Below are positions 8,401 through 15,349 of a stretch of DNA of 47,623 bases, in pieces; within the stretch, counting starts at the first letter, position 1, and every line of letters begins with the position of its first letter. This DNA is from Glycomyces amatae. GTDB taxonomy: Bacteria > Actinomycetota > Actinomycetes > Mycobacteriales > Micromonosporaceae. The stretch spans positions 1 to 47,623 of the forward strand of contig NZ_JAJLQZ010000029.1 in NCBI RefSeq assembly GCF_020991375.1, in the 5' to 3' direction. The translations under genes were made by a program, and so were the position numbers. Under the pieces are notes generated by a model. It ran no database searches. It was not told the DNA's origin and saw nothing but the letters and a program-made list of their open reading frames with translations.

Positions 8401-8423
8401 GGCCCCGATGACATAATGTGGTC

Positions 8424-8921
8424 GTGACCGACGACCACAGCAGGCTGCGGATCTCGAACGCCGACCGCGACGAGGCGATCCGCCAGCTTCAGGCGGCCCT
8501 CGACGAGGGCCGGATAGACCTGGCGGAGTTCGACGAGCGCGCCAAGCACACCTATGAGGCCAAGACCAACGCCGAGCTCGACCTCATCTTCGACGACCTC
8601 CCGGGCGGCCGCCCGAAGGAGGGCCGGCTCGCCCCGGTCGACGCCGCTCCGCAGCCCGCCGACAGCGGCGCGCGGGACGGGGCCGAGCAGGAGGCGGCCG
8701 AGCGCTCCCGCGGCTGGCTCCACGACGTCCCCGCGCTCAGGGCGCTCGTCCTCGTCGGCGGCATCTGCACGCTCATCTGGCTCGCCAGCTCGGTCTCGTC
8801 GGGCGATTTCGGAAACTTCTGGCCCATCTGGCCCATCATGGGCCTCGGGATCGCCACGTTCATCCAGCTGGTGAACCGCGGCTTCGGCCCCGGCGACGAC
8901 GATGACGACGACGACTGCTGA
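8424..8921 (+). CDS. DUF1707 domain membrane protein, copy 1
   Basis: The N-terminal ~55 residues match DUF1707 (LRISNADRDEAIRQLQAALDEGRIDLAEFDERAKHTYEAKTNAELD spans residues 8-52), a helical actinobacterial domain of unknown function. Two membrane helices follow (ALRALVLVGGICTLIWLA; FWPIWPIMGLGIATFIQL) and the protein ends in a run of Asp and a Cys. GTG at 8424 is preferred over GTG 8418 because cataat at 8412-8417 would then be a -10 box 6 nt upstream, the spacing of leaderless genes here; no ribosome site is seen. Length 165 aa. Confidence 0.85.
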   Translation: MTDDHSRLRISNADRDEAIRQLQAALDEGRIDLAEFDERAKHTYEAKTNAELDLIFDDLPGGRPKEGRLAPVDAAPQPADSGARDGAEQEAAERSRGWLHDVPALRALVLVGGICTLIWLASSVSSGDFGNFWPIWPIMGLGIATFIQLVNRGFGPGDDDDDDDC

Positions 8922-8959
8922 CACCCCGGCCGGCCTTCCCTCTCCCTAGGAGCACCCGC

Positions 8960-9445
8960 ATGTCCTCCCTCGAACGATTCGGCGACCGCGACACGCGGAT
9001 CGGCAATCCCGAGCGCACCGCCCTGACCGACCTGCTGCGCGCGGCGGTCGACCAGGGCTACATCGACCTCGACGAGTACGAGAAGCGCGTCGACGTCCTC
9101 ATGGCCGCCAAGACCGTCGGCGACGCCGAGGGGGTCCTGGCCGACCTGCCCTCCTACCAGAAGGTCCTCGACGCCCAGGAGCCCGAGAAGCTCGGCACGC
9201 CCGACTGGGTCAAGTGGCTGTGGTTCGGCTTCTCGATCCCGATCGGGATCAACCTGGGCGTGTGGCTGGTCCTGTTCTTCACGATCGGCGCGGTCTACTT
9301 CTGGCCCGCGTGGGTGATCGTGCCCCTGGTCGTGGTGGCGACGGCGCTGACGTTCGCCGAACGCAAGATCATGCGCCCCGCCGAGGAGCGCAAGCGCCGG
9401 GAGCGCCTGCGCCGCAAGCGGAACCAGCACTACAAGAACATGTGA
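8960..9445 (+). CDS. DUF1707 domain membrane protein, copy 2
   Basis: A 161-aa protein with RIGNPERTALTDLLRAAVDQ and YIDLDEYEKRVDVLMAAKT (DUF1707, about residues 13-60), two membrane helices (WLWFGFSIPIGINLGVWLVL; AVYFWPAWVIVPLVVVATAL; together residues 79-125) and a strongly basic C-terminal tail (RKRRERLRRKRNQHYKNM). The ribosome site taggag precedes the ATG. It is 38 nt downstream of the other DUF1707 gene, and both are probably envelope proteins. Confidence 0.88.
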   Translation: MSSLERFGDRDTRIGNPERTALTDLLRAAVDQGYIDLDEYEKRVDVLMAAKTVGDAEGVLADLPSYQKVLDAQEPEKLGTPDWVKWLWFGFSIPIGINLGVWLVLFFTIGAVYFWPAWVIVPLVVVATALTFAERKIMRPAEERKRRERLRRKRNQHYKNM

Positions 9446-9452
9446 ACGGGAA

Positions 9453-9479
9453 AAGCCCCGCAGCGGTGCTGCGGGGCTT
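9453..9479. terminator. Bidirectional terminator between DUF1707 gene and tRNA-His
   Basis: A 12-bp perfect stem (aagccccgcagc, 9453-9464, with 9468-9479, loop ggt). It serves the DUF1707 gene on the plus strand and the tRNA on the minus strand. Confidence 0.85.
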
Positions 9480-9484
9480 CCTCT

Positions 9485-9560
9485 TGGGGTGATCGACGGG
9501 ACTTGAACCCGCGACCTCCTGGACCACAACCAAGCGTTCTACCAACTGAACTACGACCAC
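9485..9560 (-). tRNA. tRNA-His (anticodon GUG)
   Basis: Read on the minus strand the cloverleaf is complete: acceptor gtggtcg with cgatcac, D stem gttc/gaac, anticodon stem cttgg/ccagg with loop ttgtggt, T arm gcggg-ttcaagt-cccgt. Discriminator C73 and the encoded CCA are at 9485-9488. The base before position 1 is G (complement of 9561), the G-1 that marks tRNA-His. Confidence 0.97.
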
Positions 9561-9653
9561 CAAGATCGGTCTCGACAGGTGAAACCCTGCGACCGCCGAC
9601 AATCATAGCCAGGCCGCCGGGGTCGGTGTCAACGGGGTTCGGTGTTCGGCGTC

Positions 9654-10265
9654 TCACTCCGCGAGCGGCGCGGCGAGGCCCGCGGCGGCGGCCTTGGCCT
9701 CCTCGCTGGAGGGCCCCGGCAGCGGCACGAACACGGTGCGGCGGTAGTACTCCAGCTCCTTCACGCTCTCCTGGATGTCGGCGAGCGCGCGGTGGGCGAG
9801 GCCCTTGGCCGGCTGGTTGTAGTACACGCGCGGGTACCAGCGCCGGGCGAGCTCCTTGATGGAGGACACGTCGATCATCCGGTAGTGCAGGTGGTCGTCC
9901 AGGCGCGGCATGTACTTGCTGATGAAGGTGCGGTCGGTGGCGATGGAGTTGCCGCACAGCGGCGCGGTGCGCGCCTCGGGGACGTGCTGCTTGAGGTACT
10001 CCAGGACCGCGTCCTCGGCCTGCCGCAAGGAGATCCGCGAAGCCCGCACCTCGTCGGTGAGCCCCGACTTGGCGTGCATGTCGGCGACGAAGGCGCCCAT
10101 GTTCTCGAGTGCCGGGCCCTCGCAGGCGATGACGATGTCGATCCCCTCGTCCAGCGGGGTGAGATCCGGCTCGGTGACGAGCACGGCGATCTCGATGAGG
10201 GCTTCGGTCTCCGGGTCGAGGCCGGTCATTTCGCAGTCGACCCACACTAGGCGTTCTTCTGTCAC
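9654..10265 (-). CDS. orn: Oligoribonuclease
   Basis: Orn is a 3'-5' exonuclease that degrades dinucleotides, including pGpG from c-di-GMP turnover. The 203-aa protein has the DEDDh residues: D10 and E12 ([11 protein letters not shown]), D111 (ATDRTF), H158 and D163 (HRALADI). The GTG start has no ribosome site but tagagt lies 6 nt upstream, so the mRNA is probably leaderless. It runs toward the tRNA-His gene. Confidence 0.96.
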   Translation of the reverse strand: MTEERLVWVDCEMTGLDPETEALIEIAVLVTEPDLTPLDEGIDIVIACEGPALENMGAFVADMHAKSGLTDEVRASRISLRQAEDAVLEYLKQHVPEARTAPLCGNSIATDRTFISKYMPRLDDHLHYRMIDVSSIKELARRWYPRVYYNQPAKGLAHRALADIQESVKELEYYRRTVFVPLPGPSSEEAKAAAAGLAAPLAE

Positions 10266-10271
10266 GGGCCA

Positions 10272-10277
10272 ACTCTA
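10272..10277 (-). promoter_or_regulatory. -10 box for leaderless orn
   Basis: tagagt on the minus strand followed by six bases and the GTG start. Confidence 0.6.
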
Positions 10278-10406
10278 CGCGCCGGCGTCACCCCCGGTGA
10301 TCTACGCGTCAGGAGGCCGGAACGGGCCCCGCGCGGGCCCGGGGAGGCGCAGACTGGAGGAGAACGAGTGGTGTTCGGAATCGGACAACAACGCCTGAGA
10401 AAGGTG

Positions 10407-10436
10407 TTGCTTGTCACCGCTACCGTCCGCTATGGT
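10407..10436 (+). promoter_or_regulatory. Candidate distal promoter of the sigma-factor gene
   Basis: ttgctt (10407-10412), 18-bp spacer, tatggt (10431-10436). It would give a leader of over 430 nt. The gap 10278-10877 contains this promoter, two 20-codon frames and a second promoter; nothing else is supported. Confidence 0.45.
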
Positions 10437-10497
10437 GCGGGTATCAAAGCGTCGTCGCCTTAGCGGCCTCTATCGCAGTGATAAGGGCCGCAATCAG

Positions 10498-10619
10498 ATG
10501 ATCTCTCAACTTTTTCAAGGTAAGGCGCGTGTACCCCTAGAGATTGAAGGTTTGCGATGAAGCAGACCGGAGACGATACCGTGACCAGGACTCGGGCCAC
10601 CGCGGCTCTGCGGAGCTGA
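10498..10619 (+). other. Two overlapping 20-codon upstream ORFs in the sigma leader
   Basis: ATG at 10498 opens MISQLFQGKARVPLEIEGLR and stops at 10560; its stop overlaps ATG 10557 of MKQTGDDTVTRTRATAALRS, which stops at 10619 and has gaagg 6 nt upstream. Both are exactly 63 nt. They could be leader peptides; coding is unproven. Confidence 0.25.
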
Positions 10620-10790
10620 GGTGATCTCCGTCTCACAGGCATCATGATCGCCCCGCGCCCCCGTCTAGGGGACAGGAGCCGTGAACTGAGCTTAGCCGAC
10701 GAGACCGGGGATACCCAAACGGTGCAAACGGCCGGAAGGCCATCCGTTCGCATCGATTTGGTAACCGTGGCGCATCGAACACCGGGGCAC

Positions 10791-10817
10791 GGAATTCCAC
10801 GCAACGAAGCGGTCGTT
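10791..10817 (+). promoter_or_regulatory. SigR/SigH-like ECF promoter before the sigma gene
   Basis: ggaatt at 10791-10796 and gttg from 10815 are separated by 18 bp, matching the GGAAT-18/19-GTT form known for SigR/SigH. Transcription would start about 50 nt before the gene. Confidence 0.45.
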
Positions 10818-10877
10818 GTAACTGGTACACCGTTCACGCGGTGTCGGGGGACGAGGAAGCTGGAGGAGACCTTGAGC

Positions 10878-11828
10878 GTGGAGACTACGACAACACCCAC
10901 CCTCACCACCGAAGAGGTCGCTGAGGAACGAGACCTTGTAGGCGTCTACCTGCATGAGATCTCGAAGACGCCCCTGCTCGACGCCGCCGCCGAGGTCGAC
11001 TTGGCGAAGGCGGTCGAAGCGGGCCTGTTCGCGAAGCACCTGCTCGGCGAGGGGGAGACCTTCGGCGACGCCGCCGAGAAGGACCTGAAGCGCCTGGTCG
11101 AAGACGGTGCGCGCGCGAAGGAGCAGTTCATCAAGGCGAACCTGCGGCTGGTCGTCTCGATCGCCCGCCGCTACGTCCGCTCCGGGATGCCGATGCTCGA
11201 CCTGATCCAGGAGGGCAACACGGGCCTGGTCCGCGCCGTCGAGAAGTTCGACTACCAGCGCGGCTTCAAGTTCTCGACCTACGCCACGTGGTGGATCCGC
11301 CAGGCCATCAGCCGGGCGATCGCCCAGCAGGAGCGCACCGTGCGCCTGCCGGTGCACCTGGTCGAGGACGTCAACCGGATGCGCAACGTCACCCGCCAGC
11401 TCACCCGCGAGCTCGGCGGCGACCCCGAACCCGACCAGGTCGCCCAGGCACTGGGCGTCACGGTCGAGCGGGTCAACGAGCTCATCCGCTGGAGCCAGGA
11501 CACCGTCTCGCTGGACACGCCGATCGGCGACGACGGCGACACCAACCTCGGCGACCTGGTCGCCGACTCCGACGAGCCCAGCCCCGAGGACGTCGTCCTC
11601 GCCGGGATGGAGCGCCAGCGCATCGAGATGATGCTCAACCACCTCGACGAGCGCTCGGCGGGGATCGTCAAGGCCCGCTACGGGCTCGAAGACGGCCGCG
11701 AGCACTCGCTCACCGAGGTCGCGCACCGGTTCCACCTCTCCCGCGAGCGGATCCGCCAGCTGGAGATCCAGGCGCTCGCGCGCCTGAAGGAACTGGCCAA
11801 CGACCAGGTGATGGCCGAGGCGGCTTGA
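10878..11828 (+). CDS. RNA polymerase sigma-70 factor, group 2 (SigB/HrdA-like)
   Basis: This 316-aa sigma factor contains region 1.2 (DLVGVYLHEISKTPLLDA), region 2 (NLRLVVSIARRYVRSGMPML, then DLIQEGNTGLVRAVEKFDY, FKFSTYATWWIRQAI), region 3 and region 4.2 (HLSRERIRQLEIQALARLK). It lacks the long N-terminal region 1.1 of the principal sigma. GTG at 10878 is chosen for the ggaggaga 9 nt upstream; the open frame further upstream crosses promoter sequence. Family knowledge: mycobacterial sigB and Streptomyces hrdA are close relatives and respond to ECF sigma factors, consistent with the promoter upstream. A strong terminator follows. Confidence 0.93.
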   Translation: METTTTPTLTTEEVAEERDLVGVYLHEISKTPLLDAAAEVDLAKAVEAGLFAKHLLGEGETFGDAAEKDLKRLVEDGARAKEQFIKANLRLVVSIARRYVRSGMPMLDLIQEGNTGLVRAVEKFDYQRGFKFSTYATWWIRQAISRAIAQQERTVRLPVHLVEDVNRMRNVTRQLTRELGGDPEPDQVAQALGVTVERVNELIRWSQDTVSLDTPIGDDGDTNLGDLVADSDEPSPEDVVLAGMERQRIEMMLNHLDERSAGIVKARYGLEDGREHSLTEVAHRFHLSRERIRQLEIQALARLKELANDQVMAEAA

Positions 11829-11852
11829 CTGCGTAAGCGCTAGAGAAGCACG

Positions 11853-11888
11853 GCGGAGGGCCGGGACACATGCGTCCCGGCCCTCCGC
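11853..11888 (+). terminator. Terminator after the sigma-factor gene
   Basis: Perfect 15-bp stem, gcggagggccgggac at 11853-11867 with 11874-11888, loop acatgc. Confidence 0.85.
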
Positions 11889-11924
11889 GTCTTCGCGCCT
11901 CCGCGTGGACCCGCGTTCGGCGGG

Positions 11925-12013
11925 GATGCCGCCGCAGGCGGCGAGAGCGAGCGGCCGTCGTCATCGGTTCCTACGAGCGGGGCGAGATGCCGCCGCAGGC
12001 GGCGAGAGCGAGC
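11925..12013. repeat. 28-bp direct repeat with internal palindrome, 61-bp period
   Basis: Identical copies lie at 11925-11952 and 11986-12013. Each contains gccgcc-gca-ggcggc, a small hairpin, so the element resembles a repetitive extragenic palindrome. It sits between two terminators that themselves share ggagggccggg, suggesting duplication of the whole terminator-repeat unit. Confidence 0.75.
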
Positions 12014-12045
12014 CGGAGGGCCGGGGCGAACGCCCCGGCCCTCCG
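12014..12045. terminator. Second terminator downstream of the sigma gene
   Basis: Perfect 15-bp stem, cggagggccggggcg at 12014-12028 with 12031-12045, separated by aa; stem sequence resembles the first terminator. Confidence 0.7.
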
Positions 12046-12087
12046 TCATGCCCGGCTTCGGCGGCTGAGTCCACCGGGCGGTACGGC

Positions 12088-12169
12088 CCGGGCGGGCGCC
12101 TCCGCGGCGCGTCCGCCCGGGACGTGCGGTCTTGCGGGACCGCGGATCCCATGGGAAACAGGATCCGCG
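12088..12169 (-). terminator. Two hairpins ending the NlpC/P60 transcript
   Basis: A 9-bp stem cgcggatcc/ggatccgcg (12141-12149, 12161-12169) directly follows the minus-strand stop; a second 9-bp stem cccgggcgg/ccgcccggg (12088-12096, 12114-12122) lies beyond. No T run is present. Confidence 0.5.
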
Positions 12170-12173
12170 CTCC

Positions 12174-13178
12174 TCAGACGCGGCGGTACCCGTCGATGGA
12201 CATGCCCATGTCGAGGTCCGAGATCTTCACGACGTCGCCCGGCTTGGGCGCGTGGATGACCTCGCCGCCGCCCAGGTACATCGCGACGTGGTTCTGGCCG
12301 TTGTAGAAGACCAGGTCGCCCGGCTTCAGGTCGCCCCGGCCGATAGAGCTGGTCTCGTCCCACATCGCCCACGTGGAGTGGGTCAGCGAGACGCCGGAGA
12401 CGCCGTACGCGCCCGCGATCAGGCCCGAGCAGTCCCAGGTGTCGGGGCCGGCGGCGCCGAACACGTAGGACTCGCCGAGCTGGTCGCGCGCGAACTGGAC
12501 CGCGGCGGTCGCCGCGTCGGAGCTATACGAGGCGGTGGAGTCCGACGACGAGTCGCCGCCCCCGCCGCTCGACTCGGCGTCCTCCGCGCTCTCGGCGGCC
12601 TCCGCCTCGGCGGCAGCGGCGGCAGCGGCCTCGGCCTCCGCCTCGGCGGCCTCATCGTGGGCCTCCTGCGCCTCGTCGATCTGCGAGTCGAGGTCTGCGA
12701 CCTGCGCCTCGGCCTTCGCGATCTGGATCTCGAGCTCGTCGGACAGCTCGGCGGCCTCCTGGGCCTCGGTGTAGCGGTCGGACTGCTCCTGCGCGTACGT
12801 CATGAGGGTCGAGACCTTCGCGCCGAGCTCGTCGTCGGCGGACTCGACCGCGGCGGTGACGTAGGTGAGCTGGACGTCGGAGGCGCCGTACTCGGCGGCG
12901 GCGGTGTCGACGACGGCCTGGGCCGCCGCCAACCGCTCCTGGAGGCCCGCGAGGGCCGCGTCCGCGTCGTCGCGCTCGGACTCCAGGTCGTTCAGGTGGT
13001 CCTCGATCTCGGCGGCGGTCGCGTCGTCGTACTCGATGTCGGCCGCTTCCGCCGGAGCCGCCGCGAAGGCGGTCACGAGCCCGACGGTCGCGAGGGTGAC
13101 GCCCGTGTAGGCGGCGACGCGGCGGAGGATGGCGCTGGCGCGGGAACTGTGTTCGGTATTCGTGCAGGCTTGAGCCAC
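12174..13178 (-). CDS. Secreted NlpC/P60 peptidoglycan hydrolase (RipA-like)
   Basis: This 334-aa exported protein probably cleaves stem peptides in peptidoglycan. It has a signal peptide (basic start, hydrophobic TGVTLATVGLVTAFAAAP, cleavage near residue 46 after AEA), a coiled-coil region (about 50-180), an Ala/Glu-rich then Ser/Gly linker (about 180-220) and a C-terminal NlpC/P60 domain with catalytic C250 (WDCSGLI), H297 (NHVAMY) and H309 (VIHAP). The GTG at 13178 has aaagg about 8 nt upstream. A c-di-AMP riboswitch precedes it, the usual control of such hydrolases in actinobacteria. Confidence 0.94.
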   Translation of the reverse strand: MAQACTNTEHSSRASAILRRVAAYTGVTLATVGLVTAFAAAPAEAADIEYDDATAAEIEDHLNDLESERDDADAALAGLQERLAAAQAVVDTAAAEYGASDVQLTYVTAAVESADDELGAKVSTLMTYAQEQSDRYTEAQEAAELSDELEIQIAKAEAQVADLDSQIDEAQEAHDEAAEAEAEAAAAAAAEAEAAESAEDAESSGGGGDSSSDSTASYSSDAATAAVQFARDQLGESYVFGAAGPDTWDCSGLIAGAYGVSGVSLTHSTWAMWDETSSIGRGDLKPGDLVFYNGQNHVAMYLGGGEVIHAPKPGDVVKISDLDMGMSIDGYRRV

Positions 13179-13194
13179 GAGGTGGCCTTTCTTC

Positions 13195-13370
13195 CTCGGC
13201 CGCCTACCGGGTTAGCTGTCGGGTTCGGGCAGGGAAGTGCGCCCTACCCGCGGAGCAGGGGCCTCCGCGGGATTCACCCCGTGCGTCGCTGGCGCCCGCG
13301 GGGTGCGCAGGCTGTGGGGGGCGACGCGGCTGGGTCCCCGGCCCGCGTTGCGGTGTCTCGCCCCGTACCG
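13195..13370 (-). ncRNA. c-di-AMP riboswitch (ydaO/yuaA)
   Basis: Read on the minus strand, the leader carries the ydaO hallmarks in order: gcgggccggggaccca, acggggtgaatcccgcgg, ggtagggc, ccctgcccgaacccgacagc, then taacccggtaggcgg, ending some 17 nt before the GTG of the hydrolase. Established knowledge: c-di-AMP binding switches such RNAs off, linking hydrolase expression to osmotic and potassium state. The 5' boundary is approximate. Confidence 0.9.
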
Positions 13371-13603
13371 GAGAGAACGGGCGTCATGCGCAGCGCGGCT
13401 CGGCGGTCCGGACGGGTGGGTCTCTGGGGGAGCCCTGAGGACCCGACCGGAACAGCCGCCGACGCTAGTACATGGTGACCGGCATCGCCAAGCCCTATGT
13501 GACGCGCGACACTCATCGATATCGGACAGTGGTGATGCGAGGGGAGACAGGGCCACTATCCAGCGGGTTTATTGTCCGAACGGCCCACCCGCCGATGGAC
13601 CGG

Positions 13604-13710
13604 ACGGGGCCGGTGCCGGAAGGCGGCGGAATGCGGCCGCCTTCGGGTGCGAGCGACGCTCGGGTTCGGGGCCGCCCCCGGCTTCGACGGCGCCCGAGGG
13701 GTGCGACGGG
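13604..13710. repeat. Dispersed repeat copy (cccgaggggtgcgacg element)
   Basis: gcccgaggggtgcgacg at 13692-13708 is identical to a 17-mer in the repeats near 46.78 kb, and the preceding ~25 bp also align. The gap 13371-13739 otherwise has the probable promoter area of the hydrolase (A/T-richer stretch around 13560-13585) and no supported gene. Confidence 0.5.
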
Positions 13711-13739
13711 ACGGCGCGGCCGCTCCCGCGGCGGTCCGG

Positions 13740-14549
13740 TCAGAAGCTCCTGAGGGACTTCGGCGGGGGCGGGGACTGGATCGCGGTCGCGTCGGTCACC
13801 GGGACCGCGCCGCCGATGTACTCCTTCAGCTCGGTGCCCTCCAGGACCCGGCACGGAAAGGCCGCGCCCGCGCAGCGCCGCCGCAGCTGCGCCACCGGCA
13901 GCTCCGCGTCCGCGGCCACCGCGACGACGTTCCCGAACCGCCGCCCCCGCAGCACCGCCGGCTCGGCCATGACCGCCACATGCGCCCACACCGCGCCCAT
14001 CGCCGCCAGCGCGGGCTTGAGGAACCGCATCTGCCCGCCGTCGCACAGGTTCACCGCGTAGTGCCCGCCCGGCCGCAGCACCCGGCGCGCCGCCTCCAGG
14101 AACTCCGTGCCGGTGAGGTGCGCGGGCACGCGCGCGTCCGCGTACACGTCGGTGACGATCAGCTCGTAGCTCCCCTCCGGGGCGCTCTCGACCGCCTCCC
14201 GCGCGTCGCTGCGCCGGATCTTCACCTTCACGCCGCGCGGCAGCGGCGCCTCGGCCCGCACCAGCGCGACCAGCGCCTCGTTCGTCTCCACCGCCTGCTG
14301 GTACGAGCCCGGGCGCGTCGCGGCCACGTACCGGGCCATCGCCAGGCCGCCCGCGCCCAGGTGCAGCACGCGCAGCGGGCGCTTCGGCTCGGCCGCCGCG
14401 TCCACCAGGTACGCGATCCGCTGCATGTACTCCGCGTCCAGATAGGACGGGTCGTCGAGGTCGACCGTGGCCTGCACGACCCCGTCGGCGACCAGGTGCA
14501 TCATGCTCGGGCGGCCCGGGTCGCGGTCGAAGCGCAGTTCCTCAGCCAT
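13740..14549 (-). CDS. Spermidine-synthase-like SAM-dependent transferase
   Basis: The 269-aa protein resembles the Rossmann domain of spermidine synthases: an SAM-site motif VLHLGAGGLAMARYV at about residues 62-76, acidic ETNEALVAL at the end of strand 2, and LIVTDVYADARVP for the third motif, then VLRPGGHYAVNL. The glycine loop is GAGG rather than the GGGDG of true spermidine synthases, so the substrate is uncertain; it may be a methyltransferase. It starts 39 nt after the merR-type gene on the same strand and is probably co-transcribed. No strong ribosome site is seen. Confidence 0.8.
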   Translation of the reverse strand: MAEELRFDRDPGRPSMMHLVADGVVQATVDLDDPSYLDAEYMQRIAYLVDAAAEPKRPLRVLHLGAGGLAMARYVAATRPGSYQQAVETNEALVALVRAEAPLPRGVKVKIRRSDAREAVESAPEGSYELIVTDVYADARVPAHLTGTEFLEAARRVLRPGGHYAVNLCDGGQMRFLKPALAAMGAVWAHVAVMAEPAVLRGRRFGNVVAVAADAELPVAQLRRRCAGAAFPCRVLEGTELKEYIGGAVPVTDATAIQSPPPPKSLRSF

Positions 14550-14588
14550 GGCTCGGCCGCCGGACGCGGCGGGGATTCGGGTTCGCTC

Positions 14589-15251
14589 TCACGACCCCAT
14601 TGTGCCCGAAGGCCCCTGCTCGGCCTGCGTCCTGGCCGAGGCCGCGACATGCGCGATGCGCCGCAGCGCCGCGAAGATCGTCTCGCCCAGCACCGTCGCC
14701 ACCACCGCCTGCTCCACGTCGACGCCCTCGACCCGGGTCGCCTCCGCGATCGCCTCCATGTCCGCCGAGGCCAGCGCCGCCGCCGCGTCCGCGTAGTGCC
14801 CCAGCACCTCCTGCGGATCGGGGTTCCCCAAGCGGTAGAACGCGGTCAGCGCCGTCACCAGCGCGTCCCGGTAGTTCGGCGGCGCCACCTCGGCCCAGCC
14901 GTACTCGCCCAGCAGCTGGTCCACCGTCCGCTCGGCCGCCTCCGCCGTCCCCTCGCTCGCGAGCGAGAACCTCGGATCCCGGTGCGTGGCCGCCAGAGTC
15001 GCCCCCAGTGCCTGGAACGCCGACTCCGGATGGCGCGCGAGCACCGTCAGCACCTCGCCGATCTGCGCCACCGAGAGCCCGGCGGTCTCGGACAGGGCCC
15101 GGATGAGGGTCAGCCGGTGCACGTGCCCCGGTCCGTACTCGACGGTGCCGCCCTCGCCGGGGACGCCCGGCTGGAGCAGCCGCTCCCGCAGGTAGTACTT
15201 GATGGTGGCGGCCGGAACGCCCGTCCGCTCCGACAGCTCCCCGATGCGCAT
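14589..15251 (-). CDS. MerR-family transcriptional regulator
   Basis: A 220-aa regulator with an N-terminal MerR helix-turn-helix (MRIGELSERTGVPAATIKYY, residues 1-20, then wing PGEGGTVEYGPGHV) and a helical C-terminal part without an obvious metal-binding Cys cluster. tagact lies 7 nt before the ATG on the minus strand, so the transcript is probably leaderless. It is divergent from the heparinase-like gene and upstream of the spermidine-synthase-like gene, and may control either. Confidence 0.9.
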   Translation of the reverse strand: MRIGELSERTGVPAATIKYYLRERLLQPGVPGEGGTVEYGPGHVHRLTLIRALSETAGLSVAQIGEVLTVLARHPESAFQALGATLAATHRDPRFSLASEGTAEAAERTVDQLLGEYGWAEVAPPNYRDALVTALTAFYRLGNPDPQEVLGHYADAAAALASADMEAIAEATRVEGVDVEQAVVATVLGETIFAALRRIAHVAASARTQAEQGPSGTMGS

Positions 15252-15258
15252 ACGAGGG

Positions 15259-15264
15259 AGTCTA
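15259..15264 (-). promoter_or_regulatory. -10 box for the leaderless merR-type gene
   Basis: tagact on the minus strand, seven bases before the ATG. Confidence 0.6.
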
Positions 15265-15349
15265 TGACGGAATGCGCGCCCGCGTTACCGTTGAGCCCGG
15301 CAGGAACCCCCGCCCCTCACCACCTCGTCCGGAAAGCGAAGGCCGCACC

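Noticed and set aside
10644..10877. N-terminal extension of the sigma factor
   Set aside because: The extension translates to non-family sequence, crosses the SigR-like promoter, and the ribosome site fits GTG 10878.
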